In this document: positions 18,105 through 26,338 of the stretch, one piece after another
Numbering within the stretch: the stretch's first letter is position 1
Layout: the number at the start of each line of letters is the position of its first letter
Source of the DNA: JAGTVG01 sp942491935
Lineage (GTDB): Bacteria; Bacteroidota; Bacteroidia; Cytophagales; Cyclobacteriaceae
Assembly: GCA_942491935.1 (NCBI GenBank)
Contig: CALOCZ010000066.1
Location: forward strand, 186,001-250,000
Reading direction: 5' to 3'
Length of the DNA: 64,000 nucleotides
Made by a program: the position numbers and the translations under genes
Notes under the pieces: generated by a model
Seen by the model: only the letters and a program-made list of their open reading frames with translations
Database searches by the model: none
Told to the model about the DNA's origin: nothing

Positions 18105-19433
18105 ATGGCAATTGTTGAAATGGTTATGCCTAAAATGGGCGAAAGTATTATGGAAGCCACCATATTGGAGTGGCTTAAAAGTGAGGGAGATCAGATAGAA
18201 GCAGATGAATCGATCCTGGAAGTTGCCACTGATAAAGTAGACACCGAAGTTCCCTGTACACATGGTGGAATTTTAAAGGAAATTCTAGTAAAAAAAGGAG
18301 AAATTGTTTCGGTGGGATCAACTATTGCCATAATTGAAACGGTAGAAGATATCAAACACCCCCTCGGGCTTGATGACCTGCCTGATGATTATGAGCATCC
18401 GGAAGAAATTGGTGTGTCTGAAGTTTCTGGCATGTCATCTGGTGGCAGAGGTAACGGGATCAACCAGTTAACTAAACCTGAATCAAATCGATTTTACTCA
18501 CCCCTTGTTAAGAGTATTGCCCGACAGGAAGGGATAAGTCTCCATGAACTGGACGTGATCGTTGGATCAGGGAAAAAGGAACGTTTAACGAAGAAGGACA
18601 TCCTGGCATATATAGCAAAGAAGAAATCACAGGAGGCTGCTAAGATCCAGGAAGTTATCTCAATAGCTGAAAGGCCTTTGCCCGCTGAATATGATGAGTT
18701 TGAAGATGCCAACTTTGCAGCAGGTGAGGATGAGATTATTGAAATGGACAGGATGCGCGCTATGATTGCTGAGAGAATGGTTGAATCCAAAAGGATTTCC
18801 CCGCATGTAACTTCATATGTTGAAGCAGATGTGACAAATATAGTTATGTGGCGGGATAAAGTAAAAGGAGATTATGAGGATAAATTTGGGCAGAGATTAA
18901 CATATACTCCATTGTTTCTAGAAGCAGTAATTCAGTCAATAAAAGACTTTCCTATGATCAATGTGTCAGTTGATGGAAATCGTATCATCAGGCATAATAA
19001 GATCAATATTGGAATTGCTGTTGCATTGCCAAACTTTAATCTTATTGTTCCGGTTATCAAAAATGCAAATCAGTACAGCTTAAATGGACTGGTTGTAAAA
19101 GTAAACGATCTTGTTATCCGGGCAAGAAATAATCAGCTTAAACCAGACGATTTGAGTGATGGAACCTATACCGTCACAAATGTGGGATCTTTCGGTAACG
19201 TTATGGGAACCCCCATCATTATGCAGCCTCAAGCCGCTATTCTTGCAATCGGGGCAATAACGAAGAAGCCTGCGGTTATTGAAACCCCAACAGGCGATAT
19301 GATCGCGATCCGTCATAAAATGTTCCTTTCTCACTCATACGACCATAGGGTTATCGATGGAGCACTCGGAGGATCCTTTATTCGGAAGGTGGCGGATTAC
19401 CTGGAACAATTTAATATTCAAAGGGAGATATAG
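18105..19433 (+). CDS. Dihydrolipoamide acyltransferase (E2 of a 2-oxo acid dehydrogenase complex)
   Basis: The 442-residue protein has the three E2 parts in order: a lipoyl domain (1-76, with the lipoylated lysine at residue 44 in EVATDKVDTE), a peripheral subunit-binding domain (about 125-160, SPLVKSIARQEGISL) and a catalytic domain (about 205-440) with SHSYDHRVIDGALGG holding the active-site His and Asp. It transfers acyl groups to CoA; branched-chain or pyruvate complexes are both possible. No E1 or E3 gene is adjacent, so it stands apart from its partners. An in-frame TTG lies two codons upstream, but ATG at 18105 giving MAIVEMVMPKMGES is the usual family start. Confidence 0.9.
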   Translation: MAIVEMVMPKMGESIMEATILEWLKSEGDQIEADESILEVATDKVDTEVPCTHGGILKEILVKKGEIVSVGSTIAIIETVEDIKHPLGLDDLPDDYEHPEEIGVSEVSGMSSGGRGNGINQLTKPESNRFYSPLVKSIARQEGISLHELDVIVGSGKKERLTKKDILAYIAKKKSQEAAKIQEVISIAERPLPAEYDEFEDANFAAGEDEIIEMDRMRAMIAERMVESKRISPHVTSYVEADVTNIVMWRDKVKGDYEDKFGQRLTYTPLFLEAVIQSIKDFPMINVSVDGNRIIRHNKINIGIAVALPNFNLIVPVIKNANQYSLNGLVVKVNDLVIRARNNQLKPDDLSDGTYTVTNVGSFGNVMGTPIIMQPQAAILAIGAITKKPAVIETPTGDMIAIRHKMFLSHSYDHRVIDGALGGSFIRKVADYLEQFNIQREI

Positions 19434-19485
19434 TTCCAGTCACTATCTGTTCAGAACCACTTCAGAATAAATCAAATCATAAACA

Positions 19486-19848
19486 TCAGGCTAACTCCGG
19501 ATGATTTTTCAGGGTTTGTCGTACGAAATGACTTATAGCGATTCTGGAATCCAGGGCTTCCGTGATATAAACTTCTTTATGGGCTTTTACCAGTTCTTCG
19601 AACATAAGTTTCCCGAATCCATTGGATATTACAATCTGGCAATCCCAGATGGCTGAAATTAAGGACAGTTCTTTTTCATTTAAATTTTCTTGATCTGTTT
19701 CCTCTTCAAGATTCTCTATTGATTTTCTTGAAATATATGTTTCAGCAATAATTTCCCCGTTCGAAATTTCATATACGTTAAAGCCATTAATACTTTGGAT
19801 ATTGGAAGATATCCGTCTTCCATCACGAGTGGGTATTGCAATTTTCAT
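19486..19848 (-). CDS. NifX/NifB-type dinitrogenase iron-molybdenum cofactor domain protein
   Basis: The 120-residue protein is a single domain of the FeMo-cofactor-binding family. The start MKIAIPTRDGRRISSNIQ and the SHFVRQTLKNHPELA tail are family-like. Such stand-alone proteins occur widely in organisms that do not fix nitrogen and may bind iron-sulfur or molybdenum clusters. No nif genes are seen here. It is on the minus strand downstream of ackA, 87 bases away, and could be the last gene of that operon, although the gap shows no obvious signal. Its function here is unknown. Confidence 0.75.
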   Translation of the reverse strand: MKIAIPTRDGRRISSNIQSINGFNVYEISNGEIIAETYISRKSIENLEEETDQENLNEKELSLISAIWDCQIVISNGFGKLMFEELVKAHKEVYITEALDSRIAISHFVRQTLKNHPELA

Positions 19849-19935
19849 TTTTACTATTTTATAGGTTTTATAATCTTATACTAAATTTTTCTAATTCAAA
19901 TTTATATTCTATTATTTAGGTTCCCTCTTTTTTTC

Positions 19936-21135
19936 CTAGTTTAATATCCTTACGGTTTCTTGTGCAATTACAAGCTCTTCATTTGTCGGAATTACCACAA
20001 CCTTCACTTTGGAACCCTCTTTACTTATTATACCTTGTTTCCCATGCACTATCTTGTCATTTACTTTTTTGTCAATGTCAATGCCCAGAAATTCCATATT
20101 CTTACAGGCTTCGTATCTGGTAGTGATGTCATTTTCGCCTATTCCCCCTGTAAAAACAACTATATCCATCCCATCCATTGCGGCACAATATGCACCGAGG
20201 TATTTTTTAATCCTGTAGCTATACATTTTCAAGGCAAGTTCTGATCTTTTATGCCCTTCATTTGCGGCTTTCTGCACTTCACGCATGTCGGAGGAAACCC
20301 CGGATATCCCCAGCATGCCGCTGTGTTTATTGATCAGTGTATTGGCCTCCTGAACCCTTATCTCTTCCTTGTTCATAATAAAGGTTAGTACACCCAGATC
20401 CAGGTCCCCTGACCTAGTCCCCATGATCATGCCTTCAACAGGGGTAAGGCCCATTGAGGTATCAACTGATTTACCGTGTTTTATTGCAGTTATTGATGCG
20501 CCATTGCCAAGGTGACATGTAATAATCCTTTGCTTTTTAATATCCATATTGAGCATTTCACAGGCTTTGTGCGATACATATTTATGACTTGTACCGTGAA
20601 ATCCATATCTCCTTAATCCATATTTTTTATACAGTGAATAGGGAATAGCATACATGTATGCGTAATCTGGCATGGTTTGATGAAATGCAGTATCAAAAAC
20701 TGCAACCTGAGGTATATTTGGTAAAAGGTGTTTTACAGCATAGATCCCCTTCAAATTTGGGGGATTATGCAAAGGAGCAAGTTCCGCCACATCTTCGATC
20801 TTTTTGATCACATCATCATCAATAAGTACGCTGCCTTTAAAGGTTTCACCACCATGGACAACCCTGTGGCCAATGGCGTTCACGTCATCAAGAGAACTTA
20901 TGCTTCCATGTTTTTTGCTGATCAGAACACCAAATATGTATTCGATCCCTGCCTGATGGTCAACAATCTCACCTTCCAACTTTACTTCATCACCATCATT
21001 TCTGATATTAAGCAGGAAAGAACCCTGCATGCCTATCTTTTCAACCGATCCTTTGGCAAGGAGGATTTTCTTTTTAATATCGAACAATTGGTATTTAATT
21101 GAGGAAGATCCAGAATTAAGTATTAAAACAATCAT
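19936..21135 (-). CDS. ackA: Acetate kinase
   Basis: The 399-residue protein has every acetate kinase landmark: NSGSSSIKYQLFD at the start, GHRVVHGGE near residue 88, DTAFHQTMP near 150, YGFHGTSHKYV near 178, CHLGNGASI near 207 and FTGGIGENDI near 328. It makes ATP and acetate from acetyl phosphate and ADP in the cytosol, or runs in reverse for acetate uptake. It ends the operon pta-hbd-ackA and starts 32 bases after the hydroxyacyl-CoA dehydrogenase gene. The length is standard and no key residue appears missing. If the amber codon in the upstream pta is real, its source of acetyl phosphate is in question. Confidence 0.96.
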   Translation of the reverse strand: MIVLILNSGSSSIKYQLFDIKKKILLAKGSVEKIGMQGSFLLNIRNDGDEVKLEGEIVDHQAGIEYIFGVLISKKHGSISSLDDVNAIGHRVVHGGETFKGSVLIDDDVIKKIEDVAELAPLHNPPNLKGIYAVKHLLPNIPQVAVFDTAFHQTMPDYAYMYAIPYSLYKKYGLRRYGFHGTSHKYVSHKACEMLNMDIKKQRIITCHLGNGASITAIKHGKSVDTSMGLTPVEGMIMGTRSGDLDLGVLTFIMNKEEIRVQEANTLINKHSGMLGISGVSSDMREVQKAANEGHKRSELALKMYSYRIKKYLGAYCAAMDGMDIVVFTGGIGENDITTRYEACKNMEFLGIDIDKKVNDKIVHGKQGIISKEGSKVKVVVIPTNEELVIAQETVRILN

Positions 21136-21167
21136 TATTTCGTATATTATTCATTAAAAATCAGAAC

Positions 21168-22142
21168 TCAGCATGATTCATGCCGCTCTGGTACGATCTT
21201 CTTTCCTTCCTCGTCATATCTATAAAAGCCTATCCCTGCTTCACGTCCTAAATGATTTGCACGAACACGCTTTTTCAACATTGGAGAAGCTTTATATTTG
21301 ATATCGCCAAATTCGCGATATAGATTATCCAGCCAACGGATTACCATGTCCAGGCCAATCTTGTCTGCCATTTCAAATGGTCCTAATGGAAAGCCATAAC
21401 CTATTTTCATAGTATCATCTATGTCAATCATATCTGCCACACCCTCCATTAGTATTTCACAAGCCTCATTGATCATTGGAGCGATCAGCCTTGTGCTGAT
21501 AATACCGGGTGATTCAATTACAGGGACGATACGTTTTCCTAGTAGCCTGGTAAACTTGCAAACCTTTTTATATGCGTCATCGGATGTATATAAACTTTTG
21601 GCCACTTCTACTAATGGGATATCACCTGCAGGGGAGATAAAATGAAGACTAACGCAACGTTCGGGATTTTTTAATTCAGAAGCCAGCTCTGTTATAACAA
21701 GCGTCGTTGAATTAGTAGCTATAATCGCTTTTGGATCAACGACTTTTTCAATATTCTTGAATATCTCCTTACGCGTTTCGACACTTTGTTCCCGGGTTTT
21801 GGATTTGATCGATTCAATAACTACCTCACATCCTCTCAGATCTTCATATTCAAGCGTACCACGTATTCTTGACATAATGGCTCGTTTGTCACTATCGGTC
21901 ATGCCCCAGCGTTTGATCATATGCCTGAGGTCACGCTTTATTCCCTTAATAGCTTCGTTGATCTTGCTATTGGATAATTCCAGAAAAATAACATCTATTC
22001 CGTAGCTGCTGACCATCCTGGCTATTTCCTGTCCAAGGATACCGCAGCCTACAATCCCTACTTTAGTAAAAGTATCAGATTCACGTTTTTCATCTTCGGA
22101 ACTTTTTAAAGCATATCCTTCTATCGGTTCAACCTGTTCCAT
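21168..22142 (-). CDS. 3-hydroxyacyl/3-hydroxybutyryl-CoA dehydrogenase
   Basis: The 324-residue protein has an N-terminal NAD-binding Rossmann domain with GIVGCGILGQEIAR (about 29-42). The catalytic-domain landmarks are ATNSTTLVITELAS, LHFISPAGDIPLVEV, RLIAPMINEACEILMEGV and GYGFPLGPFEMADKIGLD. It oxidises or reduces 3-hydroxyacyl-CoA with NAD(H) in the cytosol. The usual HFFNP motif is LHFISPAGD here, a slight departure around the catalytic His. It lies inside the pta-ackA operon, 15 bases after pta. Similar three-gene clusters suggest a link between acetyl-CoA/acetate exchange and acyl-CoA turnover, which is inference. The first 20 residues form a polar extension before the Rossmann fold. 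Confidence 0.86.
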   Translation of the reverse strand: MEQVEPIEGYALKSSEDEKRESDTFTKVGIVGCGILGQEIARMVSSYGIDVIFLELSNSKINEAIKGIKRDLRHMIKRWGMTDSDKRAIMSRIRGTLEYEDLRGCEVVIESIKSKTREQSVETRKEIFKNIEKVVDPKAIIATNSTTLVITELASELKNPERCVSLHFISPAGDIPLVEVAKSLYTSDDAYKKVCKFTRLLGKRIVPVIESPGIISTRLIAPMINEACEILMEGVADMIDIDDTMKIGYGFPLGPFEMADKIGLDMVIRWLDNLYREFGDIKYKASPMLKKRVRANHLGREAGIGFYRYDEEGKKIVPERHESC

Positions 22143-22157
22143 TGTATTCAGTTTTTA

Positions 22158-22832
22158 TTATTTCTTTATTCCAGCGGCCTGGTTTGCTGTAATAGCTATC
22201 ATGTTAGTTATGTCTGAGACCGAGCAACCCCTGGAGAGGTCATTGATTGGGGCTGCCATGCCTTGCAGGATGGGCCCAATCGCTTCAGCATTAGCTAGTC
22301 GTTGGACCAGCTTATAGGCAATATTACCCGAGTTCAAGTCAGGGAAAACCAGCACATTGGCTTTGCCACCTATAGGGCTTCCCGGTGCCTTTTTCATCCC
22401 AATGGATTCAACAATTGCCGCATCCGCCTGCAATTCCCCGTCGATCTGCAGCTCAGGAGCCATTGATTTTGCTATTTGGGTGGCATTTGATACCAGGTCA
22501 ACCATTTCGTGCCTCGCGCTTCCCTTAGTAGAAAAACTTAATAAAGCTACTCTTGGTTCAAGGCCGGCTATATCTTTAGCAGTTTTGGCAGTGGCTACTG
22601 CAATTTCAGCCAATTGATTTTCATCAGGATTAGGGTGAACAGCGCAATCTGCAAATATCATAATACCATCATCACCATATTTTTTTTCCGGTAAAATCAT
22701 AATAAACGCACCACTCACTACTGAAATGCCTGGAAGTGTTTTAACAAATTGAAATGCCGGTCTCAACACATCACCTGTGGCGTTCATTGCCCCGGCAACT
22801 TCACCATCAGCATCTCCATTTTTGATCATCAA
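22158..22832 (-). CDS. pta: Phosphate acetyltransferase, C-terminal fragment after the amber codon
   Basis: This open frame of 224 residues carries about two thirds of the PTA domain, from MIKNGDADG to the normal C-terminus NMIAITANQAAGIKK. The only starts after the stop are a TTG at 22832 and the following ATG, both inside the conserved core of the fold. Independent initiation is therefore unlikely to give a folded enzyme. I treat it as the second part of one broken gene. Confidence 0.7.
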   Translation of the reverse strand: MMIKNGDADGEVAGAMNATGDVLRPAFQFVKTLPGISVVSGAFIMILPEKKYGDDGIMIFADCAVHPNPDENQLAEIAVATAKTAKDIAGLEPRVALLSFSTKGSARHEMVDLVSNATQIAKSMAPELQIDGELQADAAIVESIGMKKAPGSPIGGKANVLVFPDLNSGNIAYKLVQRLANAEAIGPILQGMAAPINDLSRGCSVSDITNMIAITANQAAGIKK

Positions 22833-22841
22833 CGTTGAAAG

Positions 22842-23165
22842 CTAGAGCGGATTGTCTATCAGCTTGGAAGCTTCATCATGGGTTAATCCTTTATGTTTGC
22901 GGATTTCAACCATCAAGTCAATATATAGTTCCTTCTTATCATGTTGTTCAGGATCTACAAAAGTGGCCTTATCCAGGAAATCAAGATCTAATTCAGAAGC
23001 TTTAGATAAAAGCTTATCTTTTTTGCCAAGTAATATGATTTGCGCTAAATCTTCTTTTAAAGCAGAATCGGCTGCTTGCATTGTCCGTTCTTCAAAGCTT
23101 TCAGGCAAGATTATTCGTTTGTGGTATGATCTTGCATTTGCACGTATTTTGTCAAGCAAAGTCAT
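22842..23165 (-). CDS. pta: Phosphate acetyltransferase, N-terminal fragment before the amber codon
   Basis: This open frame of 107 residues begins with the usual short-form start MTLLDKIRANARSYHK and continues RIILPESFEERTMQAA, then stops at TAG after KLIDNPL. Family members continue without a break at this point. Alone it lacks the CoA and phosphate sites and should be inactive. It is the 5' part of the same interrupted gene and carries its natural start codon. Confidence 0.7.
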   Translation of the reverse strand: MTLLDKIRANARSYHKRIILPESFEERTMQAADSALKEDLAQIILLGKKDKLLSKASELDLDFLDKATFVDPEQHDKKELYIDLMVEIRKHKGLTHDEASKLIDNPL

Positions 23166-23382
23166 GTAAATTTCGAATTCATTCTAATAAAAAATTCAGT
23201 TTTGTAAACTAAAAAAGAAAAAGTAGTTTCTTGTTAAGATACGAAAAAATACGCAATTCTGCCTCCTAAAAAAGCTAACTTTTAAAGATTTCTGGGTAAA
23301 CGGCCTTATTTGAGGAAGAACTGCTCATATAGGTTGCAATAGAGTTATTTTTTTAATAAACTTATAGAATAAGTAATTGCTT

Positions 23383-24135
23383 GTGAAACTTGGAGAACAA
23401 CTATTTTTAGCTTATAAATCCTATGGTCAGGCCTTTCGCACACTGGATAAACAACGACTTTGGTCTATACTCATTCTTCCTTCTATTCTAAGTCTACTAA
23501 TTGCCACCGGCGTGGGTGTATTGGCCTGGACGACTTCTGATGACATCTTATTGTTTGTGAATGGAAAATATCATCTCAAGGAATATGATTCGACTGCGGG
23601 TAATATTTTCAGGATTGTCACTACCCTCATTATAAGGGGTTTAACCTTATTTTTATATTTGAAATTGTATCGGTACCTTATACTGATTTTGCTTTCACCG
23701 GTTTTTGTAAATATTTCCAATGTTCTTCACAGGTCCTTGGTTGGTGAAGAGCATAAAATGAATATATGGTCATACTGCTTTTGTTCTTTCCGGGGGATTA
23801 AGTTTGCCTTGCGCAATTTTAGCCTGGAAATACTCGTCACAGTGATGCTGACTCTTTTAGCAGCTATCATATTCTGGATATTTCCCTTGATCCCCATATT
23901 AATATTTATTGCAGAGAGTTACTTCTTTACAATAGTTTTAATGGATTACGCCTTCGAAATGGGTGGGCTTTCTATGAAGGATAGTATTGAAAAAAGCCGG
24001 AGTTTGCCTGGAATACCCATTGGGATTGGTTTGATATTCAATTTTATTTTACTGGTGCCTGTTATTGGAGTTATATTTGGACCGGTCTTAGCCCTGATCG
24101 CAGCACAGGAATCTGTTAATTCCCTTAATAAATAA
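23383..24135 (+). CDS. EI24/CysZ-like polytopic membrane protein
   Basis: The 250-residue protein has four to six membrane segments, for example ILILPSILSLLIATGVGVLA, FPLIPILIFIAESYFFTIVL and GIGLIFNFILLVPVIGVIFG. The segment PVFVNISNVLHRSLVGEE and the C-terminal PVIGVIFGPVLALIAAQES fit the EI24/CysZ family, whose characterised members transport sulfate. Whether this one does is unknown. A GTG at 23383 (giving MKLGEQLFLAYKSYG) is preferred; a TTG two codons upstream is possible and no ATG is available. It is followed after six bases by the aldehyde dehydrogenase gene on the same strand, so they probably share a transcript. Confidence 0.72.
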   Translation: MKLGEQLFLAYKSYGQAFRTLDKQRLWSILILPSILSLLIATGVGVLAWTTSDDILLFVNGKYHLKEYDSTAGNIFRIVTTLIIRGLTLFLYLKLYRYLILILLSPVFVNISNVLHRSLVGEEHKMNIWSYCFCSFRGIKFALRNFSLEILVTVMLTLLAAIIFWIFPLIPILIFIAESYFFTIVLMDYAFEMGGLSMKDSIEKSRSLPGIPIGIGLIFNFILLVPVIGVIFGPVLALIAAQESVNSLNK

Positions 24136-24141
24136 AATGTA

Positions 24142-25509
24142 ATGCCCATTTCCTCAATAAATCCCTATAACTCTGACGTGCTTAAAGAGTTTAGAGAATA
24201 CGATGACCAAAAAATTCACAATGCCCTTAGATTAGCGGAAAAGACTTATAAAGATTGGTCGAAAACATCTTTTACGTTGAGGCGTGATTTAATGATTAAT
24301 TGCGCAAATATACTCGAACAAAAGATTGATGAATTGTCTGAGATTATAACACTTGAGATGGGCAAGATCATTTCTGAGTCCAGGGCAGAAATAAAGAAAT
24401 GTGCCTGGGTATGTCGTTATTATGCGGATCATGCCGAATCATTTCTGAAGAACGAGAAATTGGATGTAGAGGAAGCGGACAGTTATCTCGTTTACGATCC
24501 ACTTGGAATTGTATTGGCTATTATGCCCTGGAATTTTCCATTCTGGCAGGTTTTCAGGTTTGCGGCCCCGGGTCTTATGTCTGGGAATGTTGGCATTTTA
24601 AAACATGCATCTAATGTTCCACAATGCGCCCTGGCGATTGAGGAGACCTTTAAAGAAGCAGGATTCCCAGAAGGTGCTTTTCAAACCCTTTTGATAGGTT
24701 CGGATAAAGTAGTTAAAGTAATTGACGATGTCAGAGTTAAAGCGGTTACTTTGACTGGAAGTGATATAGCGGGAAGAAAGGTTGCTGAGCGTGCCGGTAA
24801 GAACCTGAAAAAGCTGGTTTTAGAATTGGGGGGAAGTGATCCTTTTATTGTGCTTAAGGAGGCAGATATAAAAAGAGCGGCAGAAACTGCTGTAAAGGCC
24901 CGGATGATAAACTGTGGTCAAAGTTGTATTGCTGCCAAGCGGTTTATACTGGAAGAACCCATATTCGATCAATTCATTGATTTTTTTAGTAAAACTTTTA
25001 ATGACTTGAGAGGCGGAGATCCTTTGTCAGAAGAGGTAGACTACGGGCCAATGGCCAGGGAAGACCTGGTAGCAGAGATCAGCCACCAGGTAGAAACATC
25101 GGTAAATTTAGGTGCAAAGGTCTTAACAGGGGGTGAAAGGCCAGCCACCAGGGGTAGCTTTTACCAACCTACGATCCTTACTCATGTAAAACCTGGAATG
25201 CCGGGTTTTGATGAAGAGTTATTTGGACCAGTGGCCTCAATTATTTCTGCCAGGAATGCAAATGAGGCAGTTAAGATAGCAAATCAATCGAAATTTGGCT
25301 TGGGTGCTTCCCTGTGGACACAGGATCGGGACCACGCCTGGCAATTGGCACGGGAAATAGAAACAGGGGCGGTTTTTGTTAATGCGATGGTGGCTTCTCA
25401 TCCAAAAGTTCCGTTTGGGGGAATCAAGGATTCAGGGTATGGCCGTGAACTGTCCTATCTGGGGATACGAGAGTTTATGAATGCCAAGTCAGTCTGGATT
25501 TCTAAATAG
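24142..25509 (+). CDS. NAD(P)-dependent succinate-semialdehyde dehydrogenase-type ALDH
   Basis: The 455-residue protein is a full aldehyde dehydrogenase: MPWNFPFWQVFRFAAP near residue 131, LTGSDIAGRKVAE near 205, the general-base segment LELGGSDPFIV near 231 and the nucleophile in NCGQSCIAAKRF near 265. The C-terminal VPFGGIKDSGYGREL is also standard. The length and the 'MPWNFPFWQ' variant match the short succinate-semialdehyde dehydrogenase group (GabD/Sad-like). It should oxidise succinate semialdehyde to succinate in the cytosol. It contrasts with the PaaN-like paralogue at 14985-16649, which appears to lack the Cys. It is convergent with the YdcF gene, one base between the stops. Confidence 0.87.
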   Translation: MPISSINPYNSDVLKEFREYDDQKIHNALRLAEKTYKDWSKTSFTLRRDLMINCANILEQKIDELSEIITLEMGKIISESRAEIKKCAWVCRYYADHAESFLKNEKLDVEEADSYLVYDPLGIVLAIMPWNFPFWQVFRFAAPGLMSGNVGILKHASNVPQCALAIEETFKEAGFPEGAFQTLLIGSDKVVKVIDDVRVKAVTLTGSDIAGRKVAERAGKNLKKLVLELGGSDPFIVLKEADIKRAAETAVKARMINCGQSCIAAKRFILEEPIFDQFIDFFSKTFNDLRGGDPLSEEVDYGPMAREDLVAEISHQVETSVNLGAKVLTGGERPATRGSFYQPTILTHVKPGMPGFDEELFGPVASIISARNANEAVKIANQSKFGLGASLWTQDRDHAWQLAREIETGAVFVNAMVASHPKVPFGGIKDSGYGRELSYLGIREFMNAKSVWISK

Positions 25510-25510
25510 A

Positions 25511-26278
25511 CTAAATATATCCGGCAATTTTATAGGACAATAATCCTAAAAATTCATGGATTATCATATGCCAGTCCCTGTAGGCTGAAGGATCCGGTAT
25601 TAGAAGCATTTCCAGACTAAAAGTGCGGTCTTTGGTGTAAAAATCGGTACTAAATCCATCTACATCCATTCCCATTTTTCTGAAGCATAGAACAGATCTT
25701 CTTAGATGGAATCCGGAGGTAATAACAAGGTATCTGCTGCCCGGGAATTCCTTATTTAAAATTTCCTTGGAGTTCAATGCATTCTCATAGGTGTTCCTTG
25801 CATTGTTCTCAAGAATAATATCTTCAGGATCAACTCCGCATAAAATGAGGAAATCATACAGGTTATCTGCTTCCTTGTACCTGGCATTGATCAGTTTGCT
25901 GGATCCCCCGGAAACCAGGATTTTTTTGATCTTGCCCAGCTTGTATAATTGGAAAGCATGTGTAATGCGGTCTGCACCTTTTGAAAAGTACACCCTGTCC
26001 CTTGGGGTTTTTTCACTATTCGTTACACCTCCCATAACAATTCCTGCCTGGTATACTCCTGTGATATTTTCATATGGGGTAGGAGGAACCTCCCACATTA
26101 AAAGAACTTCGTTCACAATAAATCTGTTCGAGAAAAAAAGCAGATAAGCTACTCCCAGTATAAGAAATTTCCTTTTTAATGACCTTTTTTTCAAGAAAAT
26201 GGCCAGAATAAACCATACACACATTTGAGTGAATGGTAAAAACAGAAAGGCAATCAGCTTAGATAAATAAAAAAACAT
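25511..26278 (-). CDS. YdcF-family (DUF218) membrane protein
   Basis: The 255-residue protein has two membrane helices in the first 55 residues (LIAFLFLPFTQMCVWFILAIF and FLILGVAYLLFFSNRF) and a soluble DUF218 domain (about 75-245). The domain shows GIVMGGVTN, LVSGGSSKL, ENNARNTYENALNS and LVITSGFHLRRSVLCFRKMG. SanA/YdcF/ElyC proteins of this type affect cell-envelope and exopolysaccharide metabolism. The DUF218 fold sits on the periplasmic side in known cases. The exact role is not settled. It lies 60 bases after the large ABC transporter gene on the same strand and may be its distal partner. Confidence 0.83.
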   Translation of the reverse strand: MFFYLSKLIAFLFLPFTQMCVWFILAIFLKKRSLKRKFLILGVAYLLFFSNRFIVNEVLLMWEVPPTPYENITGVYQAGIVMGGVTNSEKTPRDRVYFSKGADRITHAFQLYKLGKIKKILVSGGSSKLINARYKEADNLYDFLILCGVDPEDIILENNARNTYENALNSKEILNKEFPGSRYLVITSGFHLRRSVLCFRKMGMDVDGFSTDFYTKDRTFSLEMLLIPDPSAYRDWHMIIHEFLGLLSYKIAGYI

Positions 26279-26338
26279 ATGTGATCAGATAAATGGACAG
26301 GCCTTTTCGAAGTACATGAGCAATATAAGTGTATCTAC

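Larger units (their letters stand above)
22158..23165 (-). pseudogene. pta: Phosphate acetyltransferase gene interrupted by one in-frame amber codon
   Basis: The two open frames lie in the same reading frame and together encode a full-length short-form phosphate acetyltransferase of 335 codons, the normal length. They are split only by TAG at 22842-22844 (minus strand). Reading through gives DNPL-stop-LSTLMIKNGDADG, where the family usually has an aromatic residue, typically Tyr, after NPL. TAT or TAC to TAG is a single-base change. The rest looks intact: MIKNGDADGEVAGA, GAFIMILPEKKYG, FADCAVHPNP and LVFPDLNSGNIAYKL. The enzyme converts acetyl-CoA and phosphate to acetyl phosphate. It heads the pta-hbd-ackA operon. 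A sequencing error, a recent null mutation and readthrough are all possible. Confidence 0.85.

Noticed and set aside
19486..19848. Nitrogen-fixation locus
   Set aside because: Only a single NifX-like domain is present, with no nif genes around it; such domains are widespread in non-fixers.
22842..22844. Recoding of TAG to an amino acid across the genome
   Set aside because: TAG ends several ordinary genes here (M42 peptidase, MOSC protein, sulfotransferase region), so it is a normal stop codon.
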